A DNA stretch of 64,000 nucleotides from Purpureocillium takamizusanense (GCF_022605165.1 NC_063078.1:248001-312000), one strand, 5' to 3'; shown: positions 11,033 through 24,286, counted from the stretch's first letter. The notes: a model not told the origin generated them from the sequence alone. Translations and numbers: made by a program.

Positions 11033-14000
11033 GGTCGGGAGGCCCTTGTGTGTGCGTCTACATGGACAAGGAGACCTCGTTTTGGCGGACCGGCGGCGGG
11101 ATGTTTTGCGAGGTGGGAGCCGTGCAAGAAGTCATGACGGGCCGACTCCGGGAAATCGCAATCGCCGAGAGTGCGCTATCGCCGGTGTTGGTCGGAGGGT
11201 TCAATTGAGCGCGAACCCCGGACCCCCGGAATTCGGCCAATTGATTGCACGACCCATTGTCCAGGGCACGCGCGGCGTGTTGCGAGTCCCTTGAATTCAG
11301 CAATTCTCCGGCTCTGCACTGAGAATATCCCGCTATCCTCGTCCTCTATACAAATCGTCTGATTCTCATCAATGGCAATTACAACGTGTACTGAAGTGTC
11401 AAGTGCCGGCGTCGGAGCTGCATCCAGCGAGACAGTCACCGGGTTCCATGGTGACGTATCCAGCGCGCATGCGTTTTTTTTGGCTCAAGCTCAGCTGTCA
11501 CACATCAATAGGCACTTGCATGAAAGTCGGGACAGAGCTTTCAAGCCGCGCACACACTCCCTGCCATGACAAAATCAAGCTGTCCATCAGTCACGACCAA
11601 TATAGATCAGTCTCGCGCAGAGCGGGTCTCACTCTAGGGTAACTACGCTACAAGCATGCCGGCTTTGCAGATACAAATGCGACGCATCAATCCAACGCAT
11701 CGTCGACGAGATCCGACCCAGGTGTGCAATGCCTATACGAGAGTATGACGAGCAGAGCAGCATGCTGAAATCGGTACATGCACGCATGAATACTGCACAC
11801 GAATCGTGGACCAATGCCATCCAAGGTACTGTGAAGCACTCACTGTATGGAGCGCGATGCAAAAAGGCGAAACACCATGGCCAACGCGTGAATAATGCAT
11901 GTGCAGATCCAACCAGCGCGGCAGCATGCCACGCCGGACGCTGCTAAAAATGGCACCGTAGCCGAACGTGGCCCCCAGTCAGACGGGCCTTGCAGCCGGA
12001 GCCGTACATCATTGATGCCTCTCGTCGTCCGTCCGTTGTACTGCCTCGTCAGCGGTCATTGGCGAGCCCGGGCCAGAGCAACGAGTTTCTTCGTGTTGGG
12101 CTTTCTTGCCGGTGCGGGGGAGGACGCATCGTCCACAAAAGCATGTTCCAAGCGCGGGATAGAGTTGCGCGGAGGCGACTGTCCGCTTGAATGCTCGGCA
12201 TACGTAGTTCATCTACCCCATGCGTTCGAACAATCGTCAGGAGGCGTTGCAATGGCCAGCTCCAAGAGACGAGGGATTACGAAAAGTACGCGGCGCAGTG
12301 TCACAGAATGGCGCAACACAAACCACCCCGGCATGAGGAAACCGTGGCGCCTCATTTCCGGAGCCACTTCCAGGCCCCCCCGTCCGTCTCACCGCACCAC
12401 CGTTGTTGTTGGCTTGTGTGCCCACCACCACCGAGTCTCGTGCCTGGTGCCTGAGCTGGCGAGCTGGAGAGAGAGAAGAAAGAGAGATGGGGATGGGGTC
12501 CCGGTGCCGGCGGCGGTCGCGGTGCGTGCAACACCGAGAATACGATTAGTACGTACCTATTCTGCACACGTATACGTCCTCGCAGTAGGTAGGTTCGTAC
12601 TGTACTGTGCAGCACGGTAAGTTAAAACCTACACGAATCTGGAGGGCTCGCAAGCAACGATGCAGCAAACAACCGCAACGACTCGACGCGGCCATCAAGC
12701 ATTGGCCCCAGACCCCGTGTACTTAAGTATGGGCCTTATTAACGGGGTCGCGGCGGAGCCCATCGACCCAACACCCCCGACATGGGCAGCCAGCCCAGCC
12801 AATTCCGAAGATTCCACGCGTTCAAGGTGGGGTGGAAGAGAGGAGGGCCACCTGCTGGAAGAGGAAAGTACACGATCTTACAGTGCAGCCGACAGTCCGG
12901 GGGGGGGGGCTGTCTTGTATGCGTGTACATGTATGCACGCACTCCGTACAGACGGATGACGAGTGTGCACGAGTTCTCCTGCGACGCGGGAGTGACGCGG
13001 GAGCGACGCACTCGTCGCACTCGTGTAGTTTCGTCGACGATCACCGACTCCGATCCCGCATGATCCCCCGGGTCCCTCTTGCTGCACATGATTGATGCTG
13101 GAGCCTGTCTCGGCCCCGTCCGCACCCCCCGACGAGTCGCTTCTGCGGCGACGGGGACGACGGACATGACTGCCTCTGGGGCTGCAGGAACAGCACCAGC
13201 CCTCTGAGATCGGATTTGTGTGGTGTGGCACGCACAAAAAGCCTGCAGCTTCCACGCGTGACGCAGGCGAGGCAAAGGCAAGCCAAGACAAGACAAGGTG
13301 CATGGGTCTTGCAGCGTCCAAGACAATCAACAAGAGGAGAGCGACAGCATAGTACATACATGGCTGCATGACCCGCCTGGCTGCATGACAATGCGCAATT
13401 GAGTTGGATTGGGCGTCCGCGCGCCGGCCACGCATCCAGAAAAAGGCGGCCAGCCGCTTCCAAGGCATTGCCAAGCATCGAGGGCATCCATCAGTCTAGG
13501 GCAGACCAAGATGGATGGAATTGATCCACTGCGCGCACAGGGCCGGGGTGGAGCACACCTTCTCCCCCCCCTGCCACTGTCCAGGACCACAGCGGCCGCC
13601 GTCCCGCCCCCGGGATAGGGTGCCATCGAGTTGCGGGTGGACATGCATCCCGTCAGAACATGCGATTGCGTACCTACGGAGTACCCCGTACAAAGTACCT
13701 TGCCTTAGTACCCGCTCTGCGCAAGCAGTGGTCCCCCGCTGGTGGTGGCTGTCGCCTGCCCCCAGGCCGCAGCCTGCATCGTGGAAGCCACCGAGCCAAA
13801 TGCGAGCACTAACTCACCCAAGGCGCCGCGCCAGGCCATGGCCACTTTGCGACCCGTGGGCATTTTCATCCCGCCTCGTACTGTGCGCCATCGTGCAGTA
13901 CTGTACTCCGTACGCACGCAAGGTGTCTGCTGTTGTCTCCAGCCCCCCGAGCCTTTTTCTCTCGGCGGCTTTGCGAGCTTCCATTATCGACTTGGCGCAA

Positions 14001-14860
14001 CCGCCCTCGCACTCCACTGCATTGCCCTGATCCAAGGTTGAGGACAGTACGTACTAGGGTAGTACTGTTAGCAGCTACCGAGAAGGTGGGCTTCCCGCGT
14101 CGTTTTCTTAGCGTAGGTACCTAACTAAGGTAGCAGTGGTTGTGCCTGGACCAGTGGACCTGGACCTTTTTAGCCGCGGCCACCACACAATCATATCATC
14201 CACTTCGCCCTCTTCGAGGTGGTGCCTCCTCCACCACGACCGACCCCCCCCTAGCAACCCCAGTCGTCCATGGGGGTTCCGCTCCACCCCCCTCGTCTCA
14301 GACAAGGCCACACCAGCCAACCGCTGGAACCTGCTGCCCGGCCGGCTCTCGTTCTTGGTCGTCAACAGTCTCGACGCCCGTCTCTGCACTCGCACCTTCG
14401 ACATCAGCGGACTGGCCTGCCGTGACGACGTCGACGACGAGGCCAAACGACTGACTGCCTGCTCCGCGAGCGCCGCCGCCGCCGTTACGATTTCGCTGCT
14501 GCGTTTCGCCTCACCTCGCCTTTACCCCTGAGAGGGCTGCATGGGCTCTCGCGGCCGCCGTGGTAGACGATAGATTGCTCGCTGGTCGCCTCATCGCCCC
14601 GTTCGCCCGCCCGCCCGCCGCTTGTCGCTTGGGAAATCTGACAGCTCCCAATACTGGGTGGCCCAATGAGCCTGTGAACACGACAGCTGGCCCTGCTTCC
14701 CGTTCGACGACCGCTTCCTTTTGCTCATTCTTTACTTCCCCCTCTCTTCCTTGTCCCATGAGCCGACAACTGCGCCTCCTTTCGCACCACCTGGCGCCGC
14801 TGGTCCCACGATATCCTCGTGCGCGTCATTTTGACGCCGCTGGCATAGCGCCGCCTCATC
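11033..14860. other. Divergent intergenic region (Mcp2-like / palI)
   Basis: Promoters of two divergently transcribed genes should lie at its ends. The palI side (about 14,140-14,860) is pyrimidine-rich, like a fungal leader. Overlapping GTAC-N3-GTAC motifs occur at 13,681-13,698 and another at 13,903-13,913. No domain-bearing open frame was found. Confidence 0.4.
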
Positions 14861-17012
14861 ATGGGGATGCTACGGCCGGCCACGCCGTTGTCGGTCTTGC
14901 TCTTCGCGGCCTTTGTCCTGCTTCTCCTCTCCGTCATCTCCATCCCGGTTACCCAATTCGTCCCGCTGGGCAAGTTCAAAGATGTCACCTTTGGCGTCTT
15001 TGGTTACTGCAGGGATGGCGGCAAGTGTAGTCCCATCGGTATAGGATACGACACTGGTATGTCTTTTCCCCTTTGGCGCTGCGGACGGGGTCGCTTTGGA
15101 CTGACACGCAGCAAGGGAAACTCCTCGACAATGAGAAGCAGGCCTTTGACTTGCCGACCAGCGTCCGGGATACGCTGTCGGCGGTCCTGATTGTACATCC
15201 CATCGCCGCGGCCCTGACGCTCGCCATGTTCGTCATGGCCGTCGTCTCCCATTTGCACGCGCCGTCTCATTCGGCGAGATACCTCCTCGTCCTCTTCATC
15301 CTCATGCTCATCACTTTCCTCGTCACCCTGCTTGCCTTCTTGGTCGATGTGCTCCTCTTCATCCCCCACATGGCCTGGGGCTCATACGTGGTTCTGGCTG
15401 CCACGATCCTAATTGCTTTGAGTGCCGTCGTCTCTTGCGCCATGCGCAGGACGGTTGTCGGCAGAAAGGCGCGGCAGAAGCGCATTGCCGAAAACGCAGA
15501 AATGAGCGGGGAAAATTATTACAACAGAGAGGGACAGTCGAAGCCTTCTCCCACCACCGCTGCCGAGCCTACCATGCCCATGGTGAGCGGAGGAAACTCT
15601 GGACCTGCCGACAGCCTGCCTACGTTCGCGACGTTTGAGAGCCGGAAGGAGGATCAAGTTAGCGACGAGCGAATCCCCCTGACCCAACGAAGCCCCACGC
15701 AGACGTCGCCGACCGCCTTTCACAGCGAAATGGCCAACGCCGGAGAGGTGGCCGCTTACAACGCCGCGAGACGAACCCCTTCGCGAGATCCTTACGGCAA
15801 CCCCAATGGACCACCCGATGCGCACGGTGTGCCTCGTATGCCATCCGCCGATCGCATGAATCGCGGGGGCGACATGGGCGGCGCCGGGGGCTATAGAGGC
15901 CGTGGTGGAGGGTACGGCCGTGGCGCGTTCGACCCTTACGGCGCTGCGACGCGAAGCCGCGGAGGCTACGGGCCTCCACCCAGAGGCGGCCCGCGCGGTG
16001 GACGCGGGTACGGGCCGCCGCCGCGAGGCGGCTACGGACCGAGAGGAGATGGTCGTAGCCCGCCGCCATTGAATGGACAGGGCCAGTACTACAGGCAACA
16101 GACGGACACCATGGACAATGGCTGGGCCGCGCCCAGCAATGCCTCTGCGCCCAGTCTCAACAGTGGCAACACTAGCTATGCGCCTTACAACCCTGGCGCG
16201 GGTGACTTGCCCAGGGCAGAATCGCCACCACCTCTGCTCGGCGCCTCTAACGCGCGAGGCATGGACCGGCCGGTCGAGATGGATTCGACGCCCCTTGCGC
16301 CGCCCAACGCATATGGCCAGTACGGCGGGAGCATTCGTGACAGCGACACAGACGTCGCCGGCATGGTTGGGCTGCAGCAAGGCCGCCCTCCGAACCGCCA
16401 TGACACCATCTTGAGCGAGGGAAGCAAGTACAGCACGGACGAGTGAGTCACCCGACGCCTCCCCTACTAATGAAGCATCAATGAACTAAAACGCGGATGC
16501 GCAGCGCCTACGTTCCGCCACGAGCCGCTTGGGCCGGCAACAATGGCCGTACATCGCCTCGGGCCGCCTCACCAGGTGGCTCGCATCTTCGGGGGGCTGC
16601 CGAGCTCTCTGGGCGGAACACGCCCCCCGTGAACGCGCCGCATAACGCCAACTACTACGAGGACGTGGACCCCCGATTCGCGGCCCCGACACGGCCGAAC
16701 AATGCGCCGCCGCCGCCAGCCGAGCACGACTACGATGACGTCCGCGCCGCGGCTGGTGGGTCACGAAGCCCTGCAGAGTCTGAGCGGTCCAACTTCACAT
16801 CCATCTCGCAGCGGGGGGTCAACCCGCGCTGGAACCCGAACCACCCACCGATGCCGCAGCAGCGCCGCCCGGTACCGCAACATCAGCAACGCCAAGACAT
16901 GCTGCTGAACAACCCAGACTTCCAGCTGCCAGGGAACCGCGCGAGGGCGGGCAGCAGGGGAGCCGGGCCAGGCATGATTCCCGGCAGCGCCTATCCGACT
17001 GGTGCGATGTGA
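14861..17012 (+). CDS. palI: pH-response regulator PalI/Rim9 (Sur7/PalI family)
   Basis: Three exons, 14861-15056, 15116-16442 and 16505-17012, give 676 residues. PalI/Rim9 is a plasma-membrane protein that assists the alkaline-pH sensor PalH/Rim21, upstream of PacC/Rim101 processing. The first transmembrane helix is at 10-30. It is followed by the family signature GVFGYC (45-50) and CSPIGIGYD. After the first intron come three more hydrophobic helices (about 90-175), then a long cytoplasmic tail. The tail has Gly/Arg/Tyr-rich RGG and GYGPPPRGG repeats and ends in a Pro/Asn/Gln-rich segment with NNPDFQLP, typical of filamentous-fungal PalI. Intron 1 is 59 bp; its AAG acceptor at 15115 is the one that keeps frame, while a CAG four bases earlier would not. 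Intron 2 is 62 bp (GTGAGT...GCAG). The start is the first ATG before the first helix. Confidence 0.9.
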
Positions 17013-19345
17013 AGATGGCCGGGAACAAATGGTTCTGGCGGCGCGCGACGTAAATAGACATCGGTTCGACTTTCTTACTTCACATGATCCTTCGCCCTCC
17101 GCCATCAGATCATAGGCAGTACACCGGGGGCTCCTGACGCTGGCAAGACGTCCTCGGCCACATGGTTCGACTACTACTACATGTTCCGTAAAACTTCCAC
17201 CTCCTCTTCGAGACGATCCTTTCAACTCCAACTTGCCTTCGAAGTCACCATGTTCTGCCCTGGACGGACTTGCCTGCTTTGTCAGCCACTCATTTCTTAC
17301 ACATATATCGGACGCGAAAAGCTCTGAGGATACACAAGGACCTTTGTTGCTAGAGGCTTGCATAGTGTTGCCCGACCCCTTCTGCAGTGTGCGGGGCGGT
17401 CAGGGCGTGGGAGGCGCGACGCCAATTTCGTCGCCCGGGCACGTGAGAAGTGCCAGACAGTGGGGGTGGCGCTTCTGGATGGGTGGTCTACTCTGACGGA
17501 CTGGACTCGAGCTGCGGAATGCGATTTTGGTAGGCATGCCGACTGGCTAGGCTGGTGATGCCGGGGCACGTGCACTAATACGCAGCTGCACGAGTAAACT
17601 AGCTCGTACCTTACCTATACGTTGGTAGGTAGTACAGCACGCAGACAGATACGGCATGTAGATGGACATTTGCACCCCTACTATTAGTGCTTGGGTAAAG
17701 CAGTAGGTAGATAGCCAATGCGATGCATGCAGGGACATTATGCGAGAAGCGCGTCCGATGTGCGCGATGGGTTGCTGGGGCGCGGGTGTGGCGCACTTGG
17801 TGCTTGGGTGATGCGTGTGGTTGACGATGGGGCCTTGCGGGTGGCGGTTTGCTTCGCACGTACCCAGGCGCGATGCCAGGCCCTGGCCAACTCAGTCAAA
17901 AGCCCCTAGACCAAGTACACGTCGAGCCAAGGGCCCTGGTCCACTCACCCGGTCCAAAGTTCAGAGACCAAGAGGATGGAGAGCGAGCCAAGGAGGTGGG
18001 CGGGCGTTGGGGAGCATGGGATTCGCGGAGGAGATCAACCTCAGGCACAGGAATTGACAGGTGGGGTCTTGCAGGACCTACCCGCTAGCCACACACCCCC
18101 GCCCGTCGTTCGCCCTCGTCGCCCTCGTCATCGCCCAGCGCCTGGATCGAATTGTTCCCACACCGATCATTTTTTACGAGAAAAAAAGAGGGCTTAAACG
18201 AGAAACAAACAGTCGAAGAGAAGCTTTGACAGGAGAGAATACGGAGTCCTGAAACGCAGAGCAGGTTCGAGGCGGAGGAGTTGATCGCTCCTGGGATTGC
18301 CTCGTGGGGCGTGTGTGAAGGGGTGCGATTTGACAGGCGGGGCGTGTGCAAAGTGCGGCGGCTCTGCTCGAGGAGGGGCAGGAGGGGCACTCGCGCTGCC
18401 CCGCCATGTTTGCAAGATAGAATCATAGAAGCGAAACGGCTTGCTGTTATGTGCTGTCGAAGGCTCGTCTGCGAGGGCCTGCGGAAGGCTATAGGCGTTA
18501 AACTGATTTGGTACGTAGAGCTGGTACGGCAGCGAGGTCGCTACGTCTCTCTCATGTGGCGTGGGAGTGAATAAAAGCGTGTGAATCGGAGCCTGGCCGC
18601 CGCCGCCTTTTCATGTCCTGCCATCAGTGGTTTCTCTCGAAAAGAATCCAGCCAGAGGAAGAAAGACGGGGGAGGGGGCGACCTGACAGACCTCTTTGCG
18701 AGCGGCCCTTGTGTGCTCGAGTTTCGCGCAGCCCGCCTACCCACCTCATCCAGTCCCAAAGCTGCCACCGCCGCCGCAGCTGCCAGCAGCCCTTGCCCTC
18801 TGGCCGCAGCCGCCACCCCTTCCCTCCTTCCTTCCTTCTCGTCCAGCTGCCTTCTTCGCGCTTTCCTACAAGCAAACGCTGAGGGAGGCCTGTTTCTTCT
18901 TCAGCCTCCTTCATCGTACAGCAGCCCGCCTTCTGTATCTCGTCCTCTTCCTTTCTGCGCCTGCTTCGTCTCGTTTCGAGCCTGCGCTGCCGCCGCTTGG
19001 TTCTCTTTCGTCACGGGGTATACCTGACATCCTTCGAAACACTCTCCCTGGCATCGGGAGGAAAAACGAAACCTTCACACATCTCCCTTTTGGCAAACAA
19101 CTTCAGTCTCTTCTTTCCTCGGATACGTGTCGAGTCCGTCGACCCGTTCGCCCAAGTCCACCATCATCGATAGGTACGGCAGCTCTTCACTGCCGTCCGC
19201 GTCCCCCCAATTCGTTGGTGCCGCCTCCCCTCGAAAATGCTGCGCGGCTCGGCGATTAACATGGACTTTCCTCTAGATACTCGACCTTCCCGCGCGTGGA
19301 AGCTGTATCCGTCATCCGGGCGTTGACCTGACATCGGTATCAGCC
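17013..19345. other. Intergenic region with long pyrimidine-rich leader
   Basis: The first part should be the palI 3' region. About 18,600-19,340 is strongly C/T-rich and probably the 5' untranslated leader or promoter of the next gene. No coding region is supported. Confidence 0.4.
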
Positions 19346-21181
19346 ATGGCAGTCATGCCCTTGCCTGCAAATAACAACGCTTCGTCGTCGTCGTCGCCTA
19401 CGCCCGCGTCTGCTGCGTCGACGCCCGCGCCTCAGCAGCCGACCTACACGACCGCTGGCACCATATACAACCCAAACTCGTCCCAGCCGCTCCAGCCACC
19501 TGCACGTCGCGGACGCTCCACCAAGTGGAACGTTGGCGTTAACCAAACGGAGCTTTGCCTCTTCCCCAAGGCCGTCCTCGCCGGACTGACCATGAAGGCG
19601 GTTGCCAACGGACGCGCCTCCACTGGCATGCAGCAGTATGCTCCGCTGCAGCAGAACTCGGACCGTGCCGTCAGTCCTCTGAGCACCTCCGAGCATGGCT
19701 CCATGGGCATCGCTCTGCCTTCTCAGACTCCACGCCTGAATACCGGCAACCATTCCACCACTCAGACGCACTCTCTTGCACAAAAGGAGAATGTCAACGC
19801 TTCCGAGACGACCAAGGAGCGTCTGGACAATACCGTCGATGGCGACGGTAACGGTTTGGTTGGATCCACTACCGAGCAGCATGCAGAAGAGGCCGACGAT
19901 GACCATGCTGGCCCCCCCGCCCATCTACTCAGCATGAGCATCAACGGGCTGAAGAGCCTGGCATCGTACCCGAACCCGTGCCAGAAGGATGCCCAGAAGC
20001 TTCTCAAGCCAACTGTTGATTTGGCCGCTCCAAAGGCCTTGACCGCTCCTGTCCTGGGTTTCCCTGCCGCAGGCACTCAGAAGGTGCCGCCCAAGGACGA
20101 GGTGACGGGTGTTCGAGGACCTCCGGGACTCACTCTGCTGCGCCCCTCGCACATTGATGGTGTCAGCAATGTTACTGCTACGCAGAACAAGCTGTTTCCA
20201 ATTTCGATGACTCGGTCCCCTAGCCCGGCATCGGGTCTCGAGAATGTCATGACGCCGCCGTCGTCTGCCTCAGCGTCTAGCACACGCTCTGGCCCGGCTC
20301 CCTTGACTGCCGGACCACCTGGCCAGCGACAATATCGCCCACTCGCCTACGACTCCATGGTGAAGACGTTCCAGTCTGGTCTCGAGACGATGGAACAGCC
20401 TCTGGAGTACGTGGAAGGAACTGGCAATTCCAACAACGCCAGCGCCGGAGCGGAGATGGTGGACAGCGGCCTCGGAGCCAATATCCCCCGAGCCTACTCT
20501 CTCCCTGAGACCTTTACTACGGCGTCGCTGATCCAGACGCCTCCTCCCTCTTCTGAGGCCGTTTGTTCAGACGAGCCATCTGAGCCAAAGAAGAAGAGCC
20601 TTCTCGCTGAGCTCGTGGAGACCTCGGAGCCTGATGGCTCCCCCGTTCGCAACAACACCGGCATTTCTGCCTATGTTGACGGGCCCGCTTGGGACCAGGG
20701 CTATGACTATGCCGCATACTACGCGCAGGCCCGTCAGAGATATGGCGGTGGCTACTACTTGAGCAGTGTGGATGCCTCGGGCCAGCGCGGCTCCATCTGG
20801 AACGATAGCCAGCTGCGGACCGAGCGTGGCTGGTACGCCGGCTCCCACCTTCTCGGCAAGACAATGGAGGAGATTGTTGCTGAGGAAAATTATCGCAAGC
20901 GACGCTGCGTGTTTGGCGCAATCGGGGATGGGCGCCCCAAACCCTCGGGCAAGAAGGAATACCCCCGCATCTCGATTGAGGAGGCAAACAGCATCACGAC
21001 ACCCGAGCACGCGGAGCCGCTGCTGCGCATGATGTACGGTTCCCTGCTCCAGGCGGTCGAGGAGGGGAAGCTCGGCACGGAATTCTACAAGTGGGCTGAG
21101 GAACAAGACAAGAAGTATGATGGGAAGGTGAGCGTTGGAAAGACTGCCGCGAAGGAGCATATCGAGGTGGAAGCAGAGTGA
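19346..21181 (+). CDS. Unrecognised conserved-looking protein, 611 residues
   Basis: A single-exon frame with GC-rich third positions throughout, so almost certainly real. I do not recognise a family. Residues 1-35 are Ser/Ala/Pro low complexity. A more ordered stretch follows at about 38-90 (GTIYNPNSSQPLQ, then TKWNVGVNQTELCLFP). A long Ser/Thr/Pro-rich middle follows. The C-terminal 170 residues look folded: Tyr-rich YDYAAYYAQARQRYGGGYY, WNDSQLRTERGWYAGSHLLGK, then RKRRCVFGAIGDGRPKPSGK and a helical acidic end. There is no signal peptide or membrane helix. The start is the first ATG after a long pyrimidine-rich leader. An N-terminal intron in the leader is possible but would not change the protein. 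Confidence 0.75.
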   Translation: MAVMPLPANNNASSSSSPTPASAASTPAPQQPTYTTAGTIYNPNSSQPLQPPARRGRSTKWNVGVNQTELCLFPKAVLAGLTMKAVANGRASTGMQQYAPLQQNSDRAVSPLSTSEHGSMGIALPSQTPRLNTGNHSTTQTHSLAQKENVNASETTKERLDNTVDGDGNGLVGSTTEQHAEEADDDHAGPPAHLLSMSINGLKSLASYPNPCQKDAQKLLKPTVDLAAPKALTAPVLGFPAAGTQKVPPKDEVTGVRGPPGLTLLRPSHIDGVSNVTATQNKLFPISMTRSPSPASGLENVMTPPSSASASSTRSGPAPLTAGPPGQRQYRPLAYDSMVKTFQSGLETMEQPLEYVEGTGNSNNASAGAEMVDSGLGANIPRAYSLPETFTTASLIQTPPPSSEAVCSDEPSEPKKKSLLAELVETSEPDGSPVRNNTGISAYVDGPAWDQGYDYAAYYAQARQRYGGGYYLSSVDASGQRGSIWNDSQLRTERGWYAGSHLLGKTMEEIVAEENYRKRRCVFGAIGDGRPKPSGKKEYPRISIEEANSITTPEHAEPLLRMMYGSLLQAVEEGKLGTEFYKWAEEQDKKYDGKVSVGKTAAKEHIEVEAE

Positions 21182-22930
21182 GTGGTGATGGCGACTCGTT
21201 TTGGGCCGACATCGACGCAGGTGGATTTGCATTATGGAAGATTGGTTTCGGATTGGTTGGATGGATCTTGGTGGCAATGCGCGGAAGGTCGGCCGAGGAC
21301 GAGTGGAACCTTGCATCGAGACACGGAGCCATGTTTGCGGAAACGTTTGCATGATAGGTGTCATTGTTGCTTTCAGTATAGTTGTGAGCAGGCTCTCTTC
21401 GGAGCCCTGGTCTCTTTGCCTCTGGGCGGGGGAAGCGGGGACCGAGTGCTTGTCTCATGGCCTCGAATCACACTTGATACCACAGTATAGTAGTAAATTT
21501 GCTGTTAACCTCGACGCGTTCTTGTGCTTGATATACAATATGGACGCGGAGAGTATGTGGCAGTACCAAAATTTTACGAAGCTTGCATGTAAACAGCAAC
21601 TGCCGGTCGCCAATGGCGGCGTTTTGGGCAATCCTTAGCAAGGCACAAAGGTGTTGCTTGAGATAACGCAACCCCGCCCCCAATCTCGCAGTCCTGCCCG
21701 CAGAGGTGCATGAAGGATTGACATGTACGATACTTTGCAGAGTGCCTAAGGTACTACTAAGGTATGGACCTCCCTCAGGGAGGGAAACACCTGGGGGAAC
21801 ACGCGCTATGATTCATTGAGGCGCGAGACTGGTGGACTGGGCTCAGCTGCCTACCGTGCGCGCTGCTGCTCGGCTCAGCTCAGCTCACCTTACCCACAGG
21901 GCTGCGCGAACGCCCATCACGGCTGGAACGAACCGCACGACGGGGAGGGAACGAAGCCGGCGGGGGAAGCCAGCACGAGGGTGGGGAGGGGGTTGATAAG
22001 GTAGGTAGGGAGGGTAGGTTAGGTACCTGCGCCTAGACGTACGGAGTACGAAGTACCTTGATCCCTGAGCACCTTAATTATAAAGGCGCTGAGGTTGTGG
22101 GCTGCTGCTGCTGGCGAGGTGGTGCCTGTGACAATTTTGCGGGACCCCTATTTGTGTAACTTGCGCGATGCTGGCTGGCTGCCCCCCAGCAGGTTGGACT
22201 GACTGGCTGGGTGGCTGGCTGGTCCTGGTCTGTTCTCCGGGCTCGTCTCGTGCCCACCATGCACAACCGTGGGACCCCCGACGTGACTAGCAGTAGCGGT
22301 AGCGGTTAGCGGTAGCGGTTATCCGTAGCGCCCTGGAAGCTGGAAGTGGTGCACCCACACTCCTCCATCCATCCAGCACGTCACGTATAACTTAGTACCT
22401 CATTGATTCATTTGTAGGAGCTACCCAACTCAACTCGCCCGCCAACCCCTCCTCCTCCTGCTCCCCCCAAAGATCCTTTCAATTCGGTTTCGGGCTTCGT
22501 GTCTTCGCTCCTGATCGTTCACGATCCCCCGCTGCGTTGTGTGTGTTTCGTACGTGCGTCGTGCGAACGGGAGAATCTGCTCCTCACGCGGAATTACCAA
22601 AGTGCAGACAGAGCTGCTGCTGCAGGACCTTGACCCCGGCGCGCGAGCTTCCTCCTCCTCCTCCTCTCCTCCTCGTCGTTTACCGACATCGCCGCACGCA
22701 ATCCGCCGGCCACCACCACCACCACCGCCACTACCGGCCACTTTCTCCTCCCCGCATTGCCCCGGCCCCGGCTCGCCTCGCTTAGTTGTTCTCATCGAAC
22801 TGCTGCTGCGCCGTCCCTCCGTCCGGTGACGTTTACTCGCCCGTCCCGTCCGTCCAACACTTTAGCTCCAGCTCCAGCTCCAGCCCCGACGTCCGCGCGG
22901 TCCCCCTCGTCCCATGGCCTAGCCGCGCAC
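21182..22930. other. Intergenic region
   Basis: It holds the 3' region of the 611-residue gene and the promoter/leader of EOS1. Two overlapping GTAC-N3-GTAC motifs lie at 22,039-22,056. A GGTAGC-rich run is at about 22,293-22,330. The last 500 bp are CTC/CAC-rich. No gene is seen. Confidence 0.4.
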
Positions 22931-24286
22931 ATGGCGACGACGGCCCGCCCTCACCACAGGGCCTCGTCCGTTGCCTCGTCCACGTCGTCCGACAAGCTCC
23001 CCCCCCTCGCCCCCGTCACGCCGTCCTATGTCGCCGCCGCCGCCGTAGCGTCCTCTCCGATCCCCGCCTCTGCGACCTCCCCTTCCCTCCGAGATACACA
23101 TACGACGGCGGCGACGACGACGACCTTACCCGGGCAACCTCAGCATCAGCAACGACAACAACAACGACACCAACAGCAGCAACATCAACAACAACAACCA
23201 AACTCCGCCCCCCCGCCGTCCGTCCACCCGTCCATCCTCCAGCCCCGCGTCGCCGTCGTCCTCAACGTGCCCCCGCCATGGCACCCGTGGCTCTTCGCCC
23301 TGCGCCTGTGCTCCATCCTGCCCGCGCTGTGGTGGGGGCTGCCCTGCGCCCTTGAGCTGCTCCTCCGCCTGCTGCCCAACAACGGGCCCGGGCGTGCCCC
23401 CCGCGGCGGCGGCGCTGCTGCGAGGCCGCTCGCCGCCGCCGGCGTCCTCGACGACGGTGACGGCATGGGGCCCTTTGCCCTCACCGAGGGGGCGCTCGCG
23501 ACGATATGGGTGCGTGCGTGCCTTGACGATGATGACAACTACTACTCCTTGACGTTGTTGTCTGTCTGATGCCCTCTGAGGTTAGCATCTGCCGCTGACT
23601 GTTGAGTTTTTAGTGCTTTGCGTGCGGGTATCTCTCCTTCTTCTTCACCGACTGCCTTATGTCGAGATGGTACGTGCCTCGACTTGAGGAACCCCCCCTT
23701 GGGCCACCGTACAGTATGATCAATAAGTCACTGACGCTCCGCGCTCAGGCTCATCAACTACACCCCGCAAGCCACCATCGTCCGCCTCCTCACCATAAAC
23801 GCCGTCAACGCCTACCTCACCCTCTCCGTCCTCTCCCTCACGGGCGGCTTCCACGACCAGCGCCTCCTCCTCCCCGGCTGGATCGGCATCGCAACCGTAC
23901 GTGCTCTCTCCCCCACCTGCCTACCCACTCCTCACCCCCTTCTCCCCCTCTCTCACCCGCCCCGAGTTCGTTCACGTATATTGATCCCGTACGAGCTCGC
24001 GCTCGCGAGAAAACGGCAAGGTGCTAACCCCTGAATCGCCCAGACCCTCACCGTGTGCTATCACATCACGCACCAAAAGATCAACATCCGCAAGGAGACG
24101 TCCACCTCGGTCAACGTCTTCTCTATAGCCAGCTACATCACCATGGTCACGCTGCTCGTCCACATGCACTCGTACCTCGTCGACTACCCCACCATGCCCT
24201 TTGTCGCGCGCGGGAGGCAGCTGCTCAACGACGGCTGGGGCGCGTGGGCGAGGGTCAAGGGCGCCATTGAGCGCTCCGAGCTGTAG
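22931..24286 (+). CDS. EOS1: N-glycosylation protein Eos1
   Basis: Four exons, 22931-23509, 23614-23669, 23749-23896 and 24044-24286, give 341 residues. Eos1 is an ER membrane protein needed for normal N-glycosylation and oxidative-stress tolerance in yeast. Recognition rests on the C-terminal half: INYTPQATIVRLLTINAVN, GWIGIATTLTVCYHITHQK, INIRKETSTSVNVFSIASYI and HSYLVDYPTMPF. Hydrophobic segments lie at about 111-130, 194-212, 220-250 and 300-320. The N-terminal 100 residues are low complexity with a Gln/His-rich run at 69-89. All donors are GTGCGT or GTACGT, and every junction restores the conserved sequence. The first in-frame ATG is at 22931; the frame is open further upstream but without an ATG. 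The 56-bp second exon is easily lost by gene finders. Confidence 0.9.

Noticed and set aside
11895..12620. 241-residue plus-strand frame
   Set aside because: No domain, irregular codon use and many overlapping frames; treated as chance.
15112..15115. CAG acceptor ending at 15,111 in palI intron 1
   Set aside because: It puts exon 2 out of frame; the AAG four bases later restores GYDTGKLLDNE.
22757..22930. N-terminal extension of Eos1
   Set aside because: The upstream in-frame codon at 22,757 is TTG, not ATG; the first ATG is at 22,931 and the extension is low complexity.
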